NCBI GenBank assembly: GCA_000620545.1
Contig: JIBA01000016.1
Coordinates: forward strand, 186,001-250,000
Reading direction: 5' to 3'
From: Intrasporangiaceae bacterium URHB0013
Lineage (GTDB): Bacteria > Actinomycetota > Actinomycetes > Actinomycetales > Dermatophilaceae
DNA: 64,000 nt
The notes below the pieces were generated by a model that was given only the letters and a program-made list of their open reading frames with translations, made no database searches and had not been told where the DNA came from. The position numbers and the translations under genes were made by a program. Below are positions 9,855 through 20,181 of the stretch, piece after piece (positions within the stretch are counted from its first letter, which is position 1; each line of letters begins with the position of its first letter).

Positions 9855-9927
9855 GGTCGAGTGCTCAGAAGCTGCCGTGGCCCTTGGCCGCCCCGTCCCG
9901 GAACCGGCAGTTTCTGAGCACTCGACC
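9855..9927. repeat. 23-bp inverted repeat between guaB and guaB3
   Basis: The arms 9855-9877 and 9905-9927 are complementary except for one G/A difference and enclose 27 bases. The core word is GTGCTCAGAA...TTCTGAGCAC. It starts a few bases after the guaB stop on the minus strand, so it would form a long hairpin in the transcript. There is no T-run, so it could be an attenuator, a processing site or a small repeat element rather than a classical terminator. Confidence 0.75.
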
Positions 9928-9930
9928 CGC

Positions 9931-11457
<1,527 letters not shown>

Positions 11458-11490
11458 CTACGGGCTGTCGGGAGCGCCTCCGAACGCGCC

Positions 11491-12372
11491 TCAGGTGGTG
11501 GGCGACCCCGTGCCCTCCGCGCCGCCCGTGGCCCGCGGTCTGCCCGGAGCGGTCGGCCGCGCGCCGGGGGTGGCCGCCGGGGCGAGCGTCGCCTCGGGGA
11601 CGACGCGCTCGGTCGCGGCCGTCGGGGCGGTCGTGTTCTTCTTGCCGCCCTTGACGACCGCCGGAGGCTTCTTGCCGTTGTTCGTGGCCGACGGCGTGCC
11701 TGTCGGGTTCCTGCCGACCGCCGTGCCGCCCTGACCGTTGCCGGTCGTGGCGTTCCCGGCCGGGTCGTCGCCGGTCGGGCCGTTGCCCGTCGAGGGCTTC
11801 CCGTTCTGCGGGTTGCCGTTCTGTGGGTTGCCTGCCCGTCCGGTCGCGGCGCGGCCGCCGTCCTGTGCTCCGGCGACCACGCCCGGCATCCCGTTCGTGC
11901 CCGCAGCGGCAGCCCGCCTCTGGGCCGCGACCACCGCGGCCGGCAGCAGCACGATGGTGCCGTCGCGGCCACGTGCGAGGACGAGGCCCTTGGCCTGGGT
12001 CGTGCCGGAGGTCTGCGGCAGGCCGAGACGCGAGAGCAGCGCGCTGGGCGCGTCGCCGCGCGCACTCTCCTCCATCTTCTGGATGATGCGGGCGCGCTCG
12101 GCCTGGCTCGGACCGTTCGCGGGAAGCGTGACGGCAGCCGCGACACCGGCGCCCGAGGCGGCCACTGCCAGCGCGGCGAACGCCCCGAGGTAGCGGTGCT
12201 TGTTGGCGATGCGCCGGCGCCCGGTGCGCGAGGGCAGCGGGGTGTCGGCGTGGGCGGCGAGGGCGCCGAGCAGACCGGCGACGGGCTCGGACCCGGCGTC
12301 GACGCGTCCGGCGAGACGGTTGAGCAGGAGGTCGTCGGCAACGAGGTCGCTCATGGGAGACAGATCCTTCAC
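11491..12372 (-). CDS. Membrane anti-sigma factor, RsdA-like
   Basis: A 293-residue protein with the plan of an anti-sigma-D factor: a short cytoplasmic N-terminus (LVADDLLLNRLAGRVDAG) that would bind the sigma factor, one membrane helix near residues 66-88 (YLGAFAALAVAASGAGVAAA), and a long outside part rich in Asn, Gly, Pro and Thr (NPQNGNPQNGKPSTGNG). The GTG start at 12372 overlaps the sigma stop in a GTGA, so the two are translationally coupled. An internal ATG at 12354 is also possible. The outside region looks disordered and may be a wall-spanning or proteolysed segment. The call rests on partnership and topology, because the N-terminal motif alone is weak. Confidence 0.8.
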   Translation of the reverse strand: MKDLSPMSDLVADDLLLNRLAGRVDAGSEPVAGLLGALAAHADTPLPSRTGRRRIANKHRYLGAFAALAVAASGAGVAAAVTLPANGPSQAERARIIQKMEESARGDAPSALLSRLGLPQTSGTTQAKGLVLARGRDGTIVLLPAAVVAAQRRAAAAGTNGMPGVVAGAQDGGRAATGRAGNPQNGNPQNGKPSTGNGPTGDDPAGNATTGNGQGGTAVGRNPTGTPSATNNGKKPPAVVKGGKKNTTAPTAATERVVPEATLAPAATPGARPTAPGRPRATGGAEGTGSPTT

Positions 12373-12944
12373 GCGACATCACCTGCCCCGGCCTCCGCGA
12401 GCAGTGCACGGAGCTTCGTGAGGGCCCGGTGCTGGGCCACGCGGATGGCGCCGGCGGACATCCCCAGCGCCGCGGCCGTCTCCTCGGTGCTCATCCCCAC
12501 CGCGACCCGCAACGTCAGGATCTCGCGCTGCTGGGTGGGCAGCTGCTGCATGAGGGTCATCGCGGTCGCCGCGTCGTCGCGCATGACGGCCACGGACTCG
12601 GGCGACGGCCCGTCGTCGGGACCGTCGGGCACGCTGGCCACGGGCGCGGGACCGCGCATCGCGAGGCGCTGGGCGTCGGCGAGCTTGCGGGAGGTGACGG
12701 TGTAGACGAAGGCCTCGAAGGGCAACCCGCGCTCCTGGTAGGTCGGCAGGGCGGTGACGACGGCCATGCACACCTCCTGAGCGACGTCCTGCGCGGTGTC
12801 CTCGGCGCCGAAGCGACCGAGGCGGACGCGGGAGTACCGCAGGGCCATGTCCCTGACGCGGGCCAGCAGGACGTCGCGTGCGTTGTCATCACGCACGGCG
12901 AGCGCCGCAAGCTCACGAAGCGATGGGGCGTCCATCCGCTCCAT
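12369..12944 (-). CDS. sigD: ECF RNA polymerase sigma factor, SigD-like
   Basis: 191 residues. Region 2 is visible as FGAEDTAQDVAQEVCMAVVTALPTY and region 4 as LPTQQREILTLRVAVGMSTEETAAALG followed by SAGAIRVAQHRALTKL, the helix-turn-helix that reads the -35. Wording and neighbours (guaB, guaB3, anti-sigma, whiB, groEL/groES) match mycobacterial SigD. The frame stays open further upstream, but the domain begins at the ATG chosen here (12942-12944) or at ATG 12935, and the longer extension looks non-coding. It is held inactive by the overlapping anti-sigma gene. A GTAACG motif 16 bases before a CG-containing -10-like word lies just upstream, so autoregulation is possible. Confidence 0.92.
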   Translation of the reverse strand: MERMDAPSLRELAALAVRDDNARDVLLARVRDMALRYSRVRLGRFGAEDTAQDVAQEVCMAVVTALPTYQERGLPFEAFVYTVTSRKLADAQRLAMRGPAPVASVPDGPDDGPSPESVAVMRDDAATAMTLMQQLPTQQREILTLRVAVGMSTEETAAALGMSAGAIRVAQHRALTKLRALLAEAGAGDVA

Positions 12945-13307
12945 CGCACCAACGCCGCCCGCCGTTACGCCGGTGTGCGTCGACCACCCAAGACCCATGT
13001 GAGCCCTCGTCCCCCGAACCCTCGTCTGTGCGGACGGCGCCATCGCCTGCGCCGGGCCGCCGCGCGCCCGGAGCGGGCCCATGCTAGTGCCAGCAGGCTC
13101 GCCCCGACGAGTACGGATCCTGGCATCCACCTCGTTGGACGAGCATGCCATCCAGATGGCAATTCTTGAACAAGTCCTTAAGATTCCGCTCTTTATCCGT
13201 GATCGCGTGCCCGGTTAGCGTCAATTCCGCGGCCCAGCGACCTCCACGCGCACCGAGCGGGCCGGTACGACACGGCGGATGTCCCCGCCCCACCGAGAGA
13301 CGAGTTC
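12945..13307. promoter_or_regulatory. Divergent sigD / whiB upstream region, no gene seen
   Basis: This stretch of 363 bases separates divergent sigD and whiB. I see no supportable coding frame. A relatively A+T-rich segment at about 13150-13215 is the likely promoter area for whiB, but no convincing -35/-10 pair can be read. On the minus strand GTAACG at 12963-12968 followed after 16 bases by CGATGG (12941-12946) could be a SigD-type promoter giving a leaderless message starting at ATG 12935. Confidence 0.4.
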
Positions 13308-13595
13308 ATGGCCGAGATCACCCGCCTGCCCGGACCGGTAGCCGACCTCTGGGACTGGCAGCTGGACGGGGCCTGCCGAGGCGTCAGCCCCGAGGTCTTC
13401 TTCCACCCCGAGGGCGAGCGCGGACCTCGCCGTCGCAACCGTGACGCCGAGGCCAAGGCCGTGTGCGCCGCCTGCCCCGTCGTGGCCCAGTGCCGTTCAC
13501 ACGCCCTCGAGGTCCGCGAGCCGTACGGCGTCTGGGGCGGACTGACCGAGGCCGAGCGCGAGGTCCTCTACGACGGGATCCAGGAAGCCTCCTGA
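13308..13595 (+). CDS. whiB3: WhiB-family iron-sulfur transcription factor, WhiB3-like
   Basis: 95 residues. The four cluster-binding cysteines are C23, C53, C56 and C62 (one Cys, then CxxC and Cx5C), and GVWGG at 74-78 is the family turn. The start LPGPVADLWDWQLDGACRG and the FFHPEGERG segment closely follow mycobacterial WhiB3, and the position between sigD and groEL is the same. The protein would carry a redox-sensitive 4Fe-4S cluster and act through the principal sigma factor. It lacks the basic C-terminal tail some WhiB proteins have, ending shortly after the turn (GIQEAS). The ribosome-binding site before the ATG is weak. Confidence 0.93.
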   Translation: MAEITRLPGPVADLWDWQLDGACRGVSPEVFFHPEGERGPRRRNRDAEAKAVCAACPVVAQCRSHALEVREPYGVWGGLTEAEREVLYDGIQEAS

Positions 13596-13685
13596 CCGCC
13601 TGACCGCCGGCCACGTCGCGGCCGGCGACCCATCGCACCGCTCGACCGACCCGCGAGACAGGACGGGGTCGCGGAGGTCGAGACG

Positions 13686-13724
13686 CAGCGAGGGCCGCTC
13701 CCCCATGGGGAGCGGCCCTCGCTG
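13686..13724. terminator. Bidirectional terminator between whiB and groEL
   Basis: Perfect 18-bp inverted repeat, arms 13686-13703 and 13707-13724, three-base loop. It sits between convergent whiB and groEL. There is no T-run, as is common in high-G+C actinobacteria. A second small hairpin, CCAGGT...ACCTGG (13741-13746 with 13759-13764), lies between it and the groEL stop. Confidence 0.85.
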
Positions 13725-13788
13725 TCGTGTGCGGCCCGGACCAGGTGCCCGTCAGGCGACCTGGCCGTATGCCGTGTGGCGCGGTCGG

Positions 13789-15500
<1,712 letters not shown>

Positions 15501-15518
15501 TCACGGCATACGGCTGGG

Positions 15519-15815
15519 TCAGCCGACGATGGCGAGGACATCGCGCGCGGAGAGGATGAGGTACTCCTCGCCGCCGTACTTGACCTCGGTGCCGCCGTAC
15601 TTGCTGTAGATGACCTTGTCGCCGACCTTGACGTCGAGCGGGACGCGCTCGCTGCCGGTGTCGTTGAAGCGGCCGGGGCCGACAGCGAGGACCTCGCCCT
15701 CCTGGGGCTTCTCCTTGGCCGTGTCCGGGATGACGAGGCCGGACGCAGTGGTCTGCTCGGCCTCGAGGGACTTGACGACGATGCGGTCTTCGAGCGGCTT
15801 GATGGAAACCGACAC
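15519..15815 (-). CDS. groES: 10-kDa chaperonin GroES
   Basis: 98 residues, the complete co-chaperonin. Family features are [44 protein letters not shown] at the front, with the mobile loop around TTASGLVIP, and [33 protein letters not shown] at the end. It caps GroEL. Translation starts at GTG 15815 with GGAAGG a suitable distance before it. It is first in the groES-groEL operon, whose promoter carries two CIRCE operators, so HrcA-controlled heat induction is expected. Confidence 0.97.
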   Translation of the reverse strand: MSVSIKPLEDRIVVKSLEAEQTTASGLVIPDTAKEKPQEGEVLAVGPGRFNDTGSERVPLDVKVGDKVIYSKYGGTEVKYGGEEYLILSARDVLAIVG

Positions 15816-15916
15816 GGTGGTGACCTTCCCTTCGGGACAGTCGGAAACTGACTACGGACTGTGGGCTCGTCGAGGCTGGCCGCCGTCGCGGGGGTCGACC
15901 TCCCTCGATGAGGGTG

Positions 15917-15943
15917 CTGGCACTTTCAGGTCGAGAGTGCCAA
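15917..15943 (-). promoter_or_regulatory. CIRCE operator, proximal copy
   Basis: CTGGCACTT-N9-GAGTGCCAA, an 8-of-9 match between arms and close to the TTAGCACTC-N9-GAGTGCTAA consensus. It lies downstream of the -10, in the groES leader, where bound HrcA would block transcription. Confidence 0.85.
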
Positions 15944-15951
15944 CAAGGTGA

Positions 15952-15981
15952 AATCTAGGTTTGTCGTTAGCACTCGGTCAA
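15952..15981 (-). promoter_or_regulatory. groES: groES sigma-A promoter
   Basis: On the minus strand TTGACC (15976-15981) and TAGATT (15952-15957) are separated by exactly 18 bases. The -35 lies inside the distal CIRCE operator and the proximal CIRCE follows the -10, so the promoter is boxed in by both repressor sites. Confidence 0.7.
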
Positions 15982-15993
15982 GTCGAGTGCCAG
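15967..15993 (-). promoter_or_regulatory. CIRCE operator, distal copy
   Basis: TTAGCACTC-N9-GAGTGCCAG. The left arm matches the CIRCE consensus perfectly; the right arm differs at two places. It overlaps the -35 of the groES promoter. Two CIRCE copies are typical of actinobacterial groES promoters. Confidence 0.9.
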
Positions 15994-16040
15994 AATCCCC
16001 GGCGCGTCGTGGGGCGCGCGGGCGCTGGCAGGATGGGGTC

Positions 16041-17282
16041 ATGGACGCCGCCATGGTCGATCGCCTCTCCGCGGGTGAGGGCTGGGCGCTGCTGCAGTCG
16101 CTGCCTCCCTACGACGAGAGCGGCTCGCTGCACCTTCAGGGCCGGCTGCGTGAGGCGGGCTTCGCGGCCGACCTCGTCGCGGCGGCCATGACCCAGTCGC
16201 GGCTGCGCTCGCGCGGAGTCGACAAGTTCGGTGACTTCGCCGCAGGCATGCTCTTCACACCCGACGGCCTCGAGCAGTCCACCAGGCTGGCCATCGCCGC
16301 CCGGCACGCCCACCGGTATGCCGCCGCGGGGGTCCGCGACGTCTACGACCTCGGGTGCGGGCTGGGGGCCGACGCGATGGCGTTCGCTGGCCTCGACCTG
16401 AGGGTCCACGCCGTCGACGCCGACGACACGACCGCCCGCATCGCGGCCGTCAACCTGCGCCACTGGCCGTCCGCGCGGGTCACCCACGGTCTGGCCGAGG
16501 ACGTCCACCTGCCGCAGGGCGAGGGACGACGACACCTCGGGCTGTGGCTCGACCCCGCCCGCCGCGTCACCGGGGTGGCAGACATCAGCGGCCGCACGAA
16601 GCGAGTCTTCTCGCTCGACGCCATCTCGCCCTCGTGGTCGAAGGTGCTCGACTTCGCGGGCGAGGTCCCGGCGACCGGCGCCAAGCTCTCCCCAGCGTTC
16701 CCGCACGCGTCCGTCCCGCACGGCGCCGAGGCGCAGTGGACGTCGTGGCACGGCGAGGTGCTCGAGTGCACGGTCTGGTGGGGGCCGCTCGTCGCCACGG
16801 CGGGTCGGACGGCCGCGGTGGCGACCGAGACCTCGACGTCCGTCGTGACCGAGTCCGACGCCGGAGATGCTGAGCGACGTCCCGGGCTGCGGTCGGTCAC
16901 CGACATCGGCGAGTGGCTCTACGAGCCCGACCGGGCCGTGATCCGGGCGGGGCTGACGGGCGCCCTCGTCGGTGCGGTCGACGGCGCCGAGCTCGCGACG
17001 GGCGTCGGCTACGTCTCGAGCGGCGTGGCGCGCGAGCTGCCCTGGGCCCGACGCTTCCGCGTCGTCGAGGCGATGCCCCTGTCGACCAAGCACCTCGCCC
17101 GCTGGCTGCGCGACCACGGCCACGACCGGGTGACGATCAAGAAGCGAGGCGTGACGCTCGACGCCGACCAGCTCCGCCGGCAGCTGAAGATGACCGGCCG
17201 GGGCAGGGGCGGCTCGGAGGCGACACTGGTGCTGACGCGTGTCGGCGGCAGCCAGGTCGCGCTCGTCGTGAGCCCCGCCTGA
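16041..17282 (+). CDS. SAM-dependent methyltransferase with THUMP-like C-terminal domain
   Basis: 413 residues. After a helical N-terminus (DFAAGMLFTPDGLEQSTR) comes the SAM motif VYDLGCGLGADAMAFA and DLRVHAVDADDTT, giving a class I methyltransferase fold. The C-terminal part, with PLSTKHLARWLRDHGHDRVTIKKRGVTLDADQLRRQL, resembles the THUMP-like domain attached to this family and suggests an RNA substrate. I chose ATG 16041, preceded by AGGATGGGG; the frame is open further upstream but that part overlaps the groES control region. It diverges from groES. Family assignment is good, but the modified nucleotide is unknown. Confidence 0.85.
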   Translation: MDAAMVDRLSAGEGWALLQSLPPYDESGSLHLQGRLREAGFAADLVAAAMTQSRLRSRGVDKFGDFAAGMLFTPDGLEQSTRLAIAARHAHRYAAAGVRDVYDLGCGLGADAMAFAGLDLRVHAVDADDTTARIAAVNLRHWPSARVTHGLAEDVHLPQGEGRRHLGLWLDPARRVTGVADISGRTKRVFSLDAISPSWSKVLDFAGEVPATGAKLSPAFPHASVPHGAEAQWTSWHGEVLECTVWWGPLVATAGRTAAVATETSTSVVTESDAGDAERRPGLRSVTDIGEWLYEPDRAVIRAGLTGALVGAVDGAELATGVGYVSSGVARELPWARRFRVVEAMPLSTKHLARWLRDHGHDRVTIKKRGVTLDADQLRRQLKMTGRGRGGSEATLVLTRVGGSQVALVVSPA

Positions 17283-17416
17283 CGCGCCCGACAGTCCGCG
17301 GTCTGACGCGCCCGACGGTCCGCGGTCGGACAGGCGCCCTGGATCGGGTCCGGCGAACTGTCAACAGCCCGAGAGCCTTTCGCCGGACCGAACGCGGGTC
17401 GCCCACCTGAGGTCGG

Positions 17417-17908
17417 TCAGGCGTCCTCCGCGTAGCGTGCCTGCAGGGCGGTCCACGTGGCGTTCCAGTCGGGTGCGGGTGCGCCGTCGACGTGGGCGTC
17501 GAGGAAGCGCACGTAGGTGTCCCAGCCCGCGGCGTACCCCGCGGCCTGGCCGGCCGACAGCCGCGCATGGCGCAGCGTGAGACGCGACCCGTCGCTGTCG
17601 GCACCCACCTCGATCGTGACGACCGTTTGGACCTCGCCGATCGGCCACTCCCAGACGAGCCCCCGTGGCGGGTCGCACGAGACGATGCGGCAGTGGGCGA
17701 CGTCGTCGTCGTCGAAGTGGATGGTGAACTCGCCCCCGGGGCGGAGGTCTCCCGTCACCGGCGCGAACCACCGAGCCAGTCGCCCGGGCTCGGTGCACGC
17801 CTGCCAGAGGTCGGCGGGTGACGTCGCGTAGTGCCGGTCGAAGACCACCGCCACCTCGTCCGGCTCACGCTCGATCCGGCCCAGCACCTGCGTCAGCTGC
17901 TCGTTCAT
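17417..17908 (-). CDS. SRPBCC (AHSA1-like) domain protein
   Basis: 163 residues: a START-like small-ligand-binding fold. VVFDRHYATSPADLWQACTEPGRLARWFAPVTGDLRPGGEFTIHF is the AHSA1/SRPBCC opening, and a Trp-rich middle (VWEWPIG) and a C-terminal helix (GYAAGWDTYVRFLDAHV) follow. Its ATG at 17908 overlaps the stop of the ArsR gene in an ATGA. Pairs of an ArsR regulator with a downstream SRPBCC protein are widespread in actinobacteria, and the ligand is usually unknown. Alternative upstream starts would run into the ArsR gene and are rejected. Confidence 0.85.
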   Translation of the reverse strand: MNEQLTQVLGRIEREPDEVAVVFDRHYATSPADLWQACTEPGRLARWFAPVTGDLRPGGEFTIHFDDDDVAHCRIVSCDPPRGLVWEWPIGEVQTVVTIEVGADSDGSRLTLRHARLSAGQAAGYAAGWDTYVRFLDAHVDGAPAPDWNATWTALQARYAEDA

Positions 17909-18234
17909 CCCTGCTCCTGCCGTCGGGCCCGCGCGCCGCGGGTGATCTCGGTGTCGAGGGCGTCGAGGCGCTGCCCCCAGAACGAGCGGACGTCCCGGCA
18001 CCACTGCTCCACCTCATCGACGGCTCCCGGCACGAGCCGGTAGACGCGCCGCTGGCCGACCGCCTGAGACTCGACGACACCGGCCTCGCGCAGGACCCTG
18101 AGGTGGCGCGAGATGCCGGGCCGTGCGGCGTCGAAGAGTGCCGCGACCTCGCCGGCCGTCAGTTCCTCACGAGCGAGGTGCTCGACGATCGTCCGCCGCG
18201 TCGCGTCGGTCAGCGCTTCCCAGGTTCCACCCAC
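17905..18234 (-). CDS. ArsR-family winged-helix repressor
   Basis: 109 residues. The winged helix is visible as ALTDATRRTIVEHLAREELTAGEVAALF, then a recognition helix in ARPGISRHLRVLREAGVVESQAVGQRRVYRLV. No metal-binding Cys pair of the ArsR/SmtB kind is present, so this belongs to the non-metal group that partners SRPBCC proteins. GTG start at 18234. Just upstream lies a GTTACGTAAC palindrome, the probable autoregulatory operator. It forms a two-gene operon with the overlapping SRPBCC gene. Confidence 0.9.
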   Translation of the reverse strand: MGGTWEALTDATRRTIVEHLAREELTAGEVAALFDAARPGISRHLRVLREAGVVESQAVGQRRVYRLVPGAVDEVEQWCRDVRSFWGQRLDALDTEITRGARARRQEQG

Positions 18235-18243
18235 CCGGCAACT

Positions 18244-18264
18244 GTAACGCTGGTGTTACGTAAC
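18244..18264. promoter_or_regulatory. Probable ArsR operator
   Basis: Two overlapping dyads: GTAAC-N6-GTTAC at 18244-18259 and a perfect GTTACGTAAC at 18255-18264, directly before the arsR start. Position and symmetry suggest the binding site of the ArsR protein encoded next to it. Confidence 0.6.
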
Positions 18265-18287
18265 GCACAAGGTACGCATCCGCGGGT

Positions 18288-19121
18288 TCAGAGCGCGCTG
18301 TCCGGCTGGGCCCCGACCCAGCGCACGGCGGCCCCGCCGGCTGCGTTGGCCGCCTCCAGCGCGGTGATGCGGTCCGCACCGCCCGCGAGCGCTGCGGCGA
18401 GCGCCCCGCAGAACGCGTCGCCGGCCCCGACCGTGTCACCGAGGTCGGACTCCGGGACGGGTATGCCGTCGACGCCGTCCGTCCCCCAGCGCGCTCCTGC
18501 CGCGCCGAAGGTCACGAGCAGCGACTGCGGCACCAGGTCGGAGTCCGCGAGCTCGCGCATCTCCGACTCGTTGACGACGACGGGGTCGGCCAGCCCGATG
18601 ACGTCGGCGGGCAGGGCGGCATACGGCGCGAGGTTGATGACGACCCGCGCGCCGGCGGCGTGGGCCGCTCGTGCGGCGTCGGCCACGGTGTCGAGGTGGA
18701 CCTCCAGCGAGCAGAGCAGCACGTCCCCGCGGTCGAGGCGACCGGCCTGCTCGACGAGGTCGGGGGCACGCTGCCCGTTGGCGCCGGCCACGACGATGAT
18801 CGAGTTCTCGCCCTGCTCGTCGACGGTGATGAACGCCGTGCCGGTCGGGGCGCTGTCGCTGGTCGACACGGCAGAGGTGTCGACGCCCAGACGCGAGAGG
18901 CGGTCGACGTAGGCCCGGCCCGGCCCGTCGTCGCCGACCCGCGCCAGCATGGCGACGGCGGCCCCGGCCCGCGCCGCCGCGGCGGCCTGGTTGCCGCCCT
19001 TGCCCCCGGCGAAGGTGCCGCCGGCCTCGCCGAGGAGGGTCTCGCCGGGCAGGGGGTGGCGCTCGACGAGGGTCACGACGTCGACGTTGAGCGAACCGAG
19101 CACGGCCACGCGGCCGCTCAC
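18288..19121 (-). CDS. rbsK: Ribokinase (PfkB family)
   Basis: 277 residues. The PfkB signatures are present: GGKGGNQAAAAARAG near the front and GDTVGAGDAFCGALAAALAGG at the end, with the catalytic Asp in GAGDAF. LGSLNVDVVTLVERHPLPGET is typical of ribokinases, which make ribose 5-phosphate. GTG 19121 overlaps the stop of the upstream nucleoside hydrolase (GTGA), so the pair forms one salvage unit: the hydrolase frees ribose from nucleosides and this kinase captures it. Upstream in-frame starts would lie inside the hydrolase gene. Sugar specificity is inferred from the partner. Confidence 0.92.
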   Translation of the reverse strand: MSGRVAVLGSLNVDVVTLVERHPLPGETLLGEAGGTFAGGKGGNQAAAAARAGAAVAMLARVGDDGPGRAYVDRLSRLGVDTSAVSTSDSAPTGTAFITVDEQGENSIIVVAGANGQRAPDLVEQAGRLDRGDVLLCSLEVHLDTVADAARAAHAAGARVVINLAPYAALPADVIGLADPVVVNESEMRELADSDLVPQSLLVTFGAAGARWGTDGVDGIPVPESDLGDTVGAGDAFCGALAAALAGGADRITALEAANAAGGAAVRWVGAQPDSAL

Positions 19122-20107
19122 CGCTCCCCCACCCGACCCAGCAGGGTGTCCACCCACAGGCGGGTGTAGCGCGCGCCGTCGACCTCGAGCGCGACGTCGA
19201 CCCGAACCGGGGCCTCGCCGTGGGGGTCGTGGGCCAGGTCACCGCTCCAGTCCCGACGGTCGACGATCGTCCGGCCGCGGGACCAGTGGCCGGCGAGCTC
19301 GACGCGCAGCGGCAGGGGTTCCGTGTGGATGCCGCCCCGGTCGATGACGACGCACACCGCACCGGCGTCACCCATGGTCGAGGCCGACCTGTTGAAGCGC
19401 GCGTTCTGGAAGCGGATGAGGCTGCCTCCGAGCTCGGCCGGGCCGCGGCCGCCGACCGCGACGAGCTCGTCGGCCAGCTCCGCCGGGACGACCGGCTGGT
19501 AGAACACGTCGAGGCCGTACATCGTCAGCGGGATCCCGAGGTCGGCGGCTGCGTCGAGGGCGATCGCGGCCGCCTCCGGGTCGTGGAAGACGTTGAACTC
19601 GGCCGACGCCGTCGCATTCCCGGCGGCCGCGGCCCCGCCCATGAAGACGATCTCGGCGATGCCGGGCGCGACGTCAGGATGGGTGCGGAGCAGCAGCGCG
19701 ATGTTCGTGAGCGGCGCGAGGGGCACGAGCGTGACCGGGCGGCCCTCGGCCGCGGCCTCACGGCATACGTCACGGAGCAGCTCGACGGCGTGGCGCGGGT
19801 CGGCTGCCGCCCGCGCGGGAGGCCACCCGAGGTCGCCCATGCCGTCGTCGCCGTGCACGTGACGCGCGTCGACGGGCGTGGCGAGCAGCGGGCGCTCGGC
19901 TCCCCGTGCGACCGGCACGTCGGTGCGGCCGGCCGTCTCGAGGACGCGCAGGGTGTTGCGCACGACGTCGTCGACGGGCGCGTTGCCGCCGACGCACGAG
20001 ACGGCTCTCAGGTCGAGGGCCGGGTGCAGGGCGGCGAGGAGCAGGGCGCAGGCGTCGTCGACACCGGTGTCGACGTCGAGCACGATCGGGGTGGGTTGGG
20101 TCGTCAC
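19118..20107 (-). CDS. Inosine/uridine-preferring nucleoside hydrolase
   Basis: 329 residues. The N-terminal VLDVDTGVDDACALLLAAL holds the aspartate cluster that binds calcium and ribose; TLVPLAPLTNIALLL and FNVFHDPEAAAIAL are further family landmarks. The enzyme cleaves nucleosides to base and ribose in the cytoplasm. GTG start at 20107. The overlapping ribokinase supports a ribose-scavenging role. Base preference cannot be read. It diverges from the NagZ-like lipoprotein gene with a 74-base gap. Confidence 0.92.
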   Translation of the reverse strand: MTTQPTPIVLDVDTGVDDACALLLAALHPALDLRAVSCVGGNAPVDDVVRNTLRVLETAGRTDVPVARGAERPLLATPVDARHVHGDDGMGDLGWPPARAAADPRHAVELLRDVCREAAAEGRPVTLVPLAPLTNIALLLRTHPDVAPGIAEIVFMGGAAAAGNATASAEFNVFHDPEAAAIALDAAADLGIPLTMYGLDVFYQPVVPAELADELVAVGGRGPAELGGSLIRFQNARFNRSASTMGDAGAVCVVIDRGGIHTEPLPLRVELAGHWSRGRTIVDRRDWSGDLAHDPHGEAPVRVDVALEVDGARYTRLWVDTLLGRVGER

Positions 20108-20181
20108 AGCGGCAACGTACCGGTTCGCGACGGGTGCACCGCGGCGACGAGGACCTCACCCACCGGGGATAGGCTCGAACG

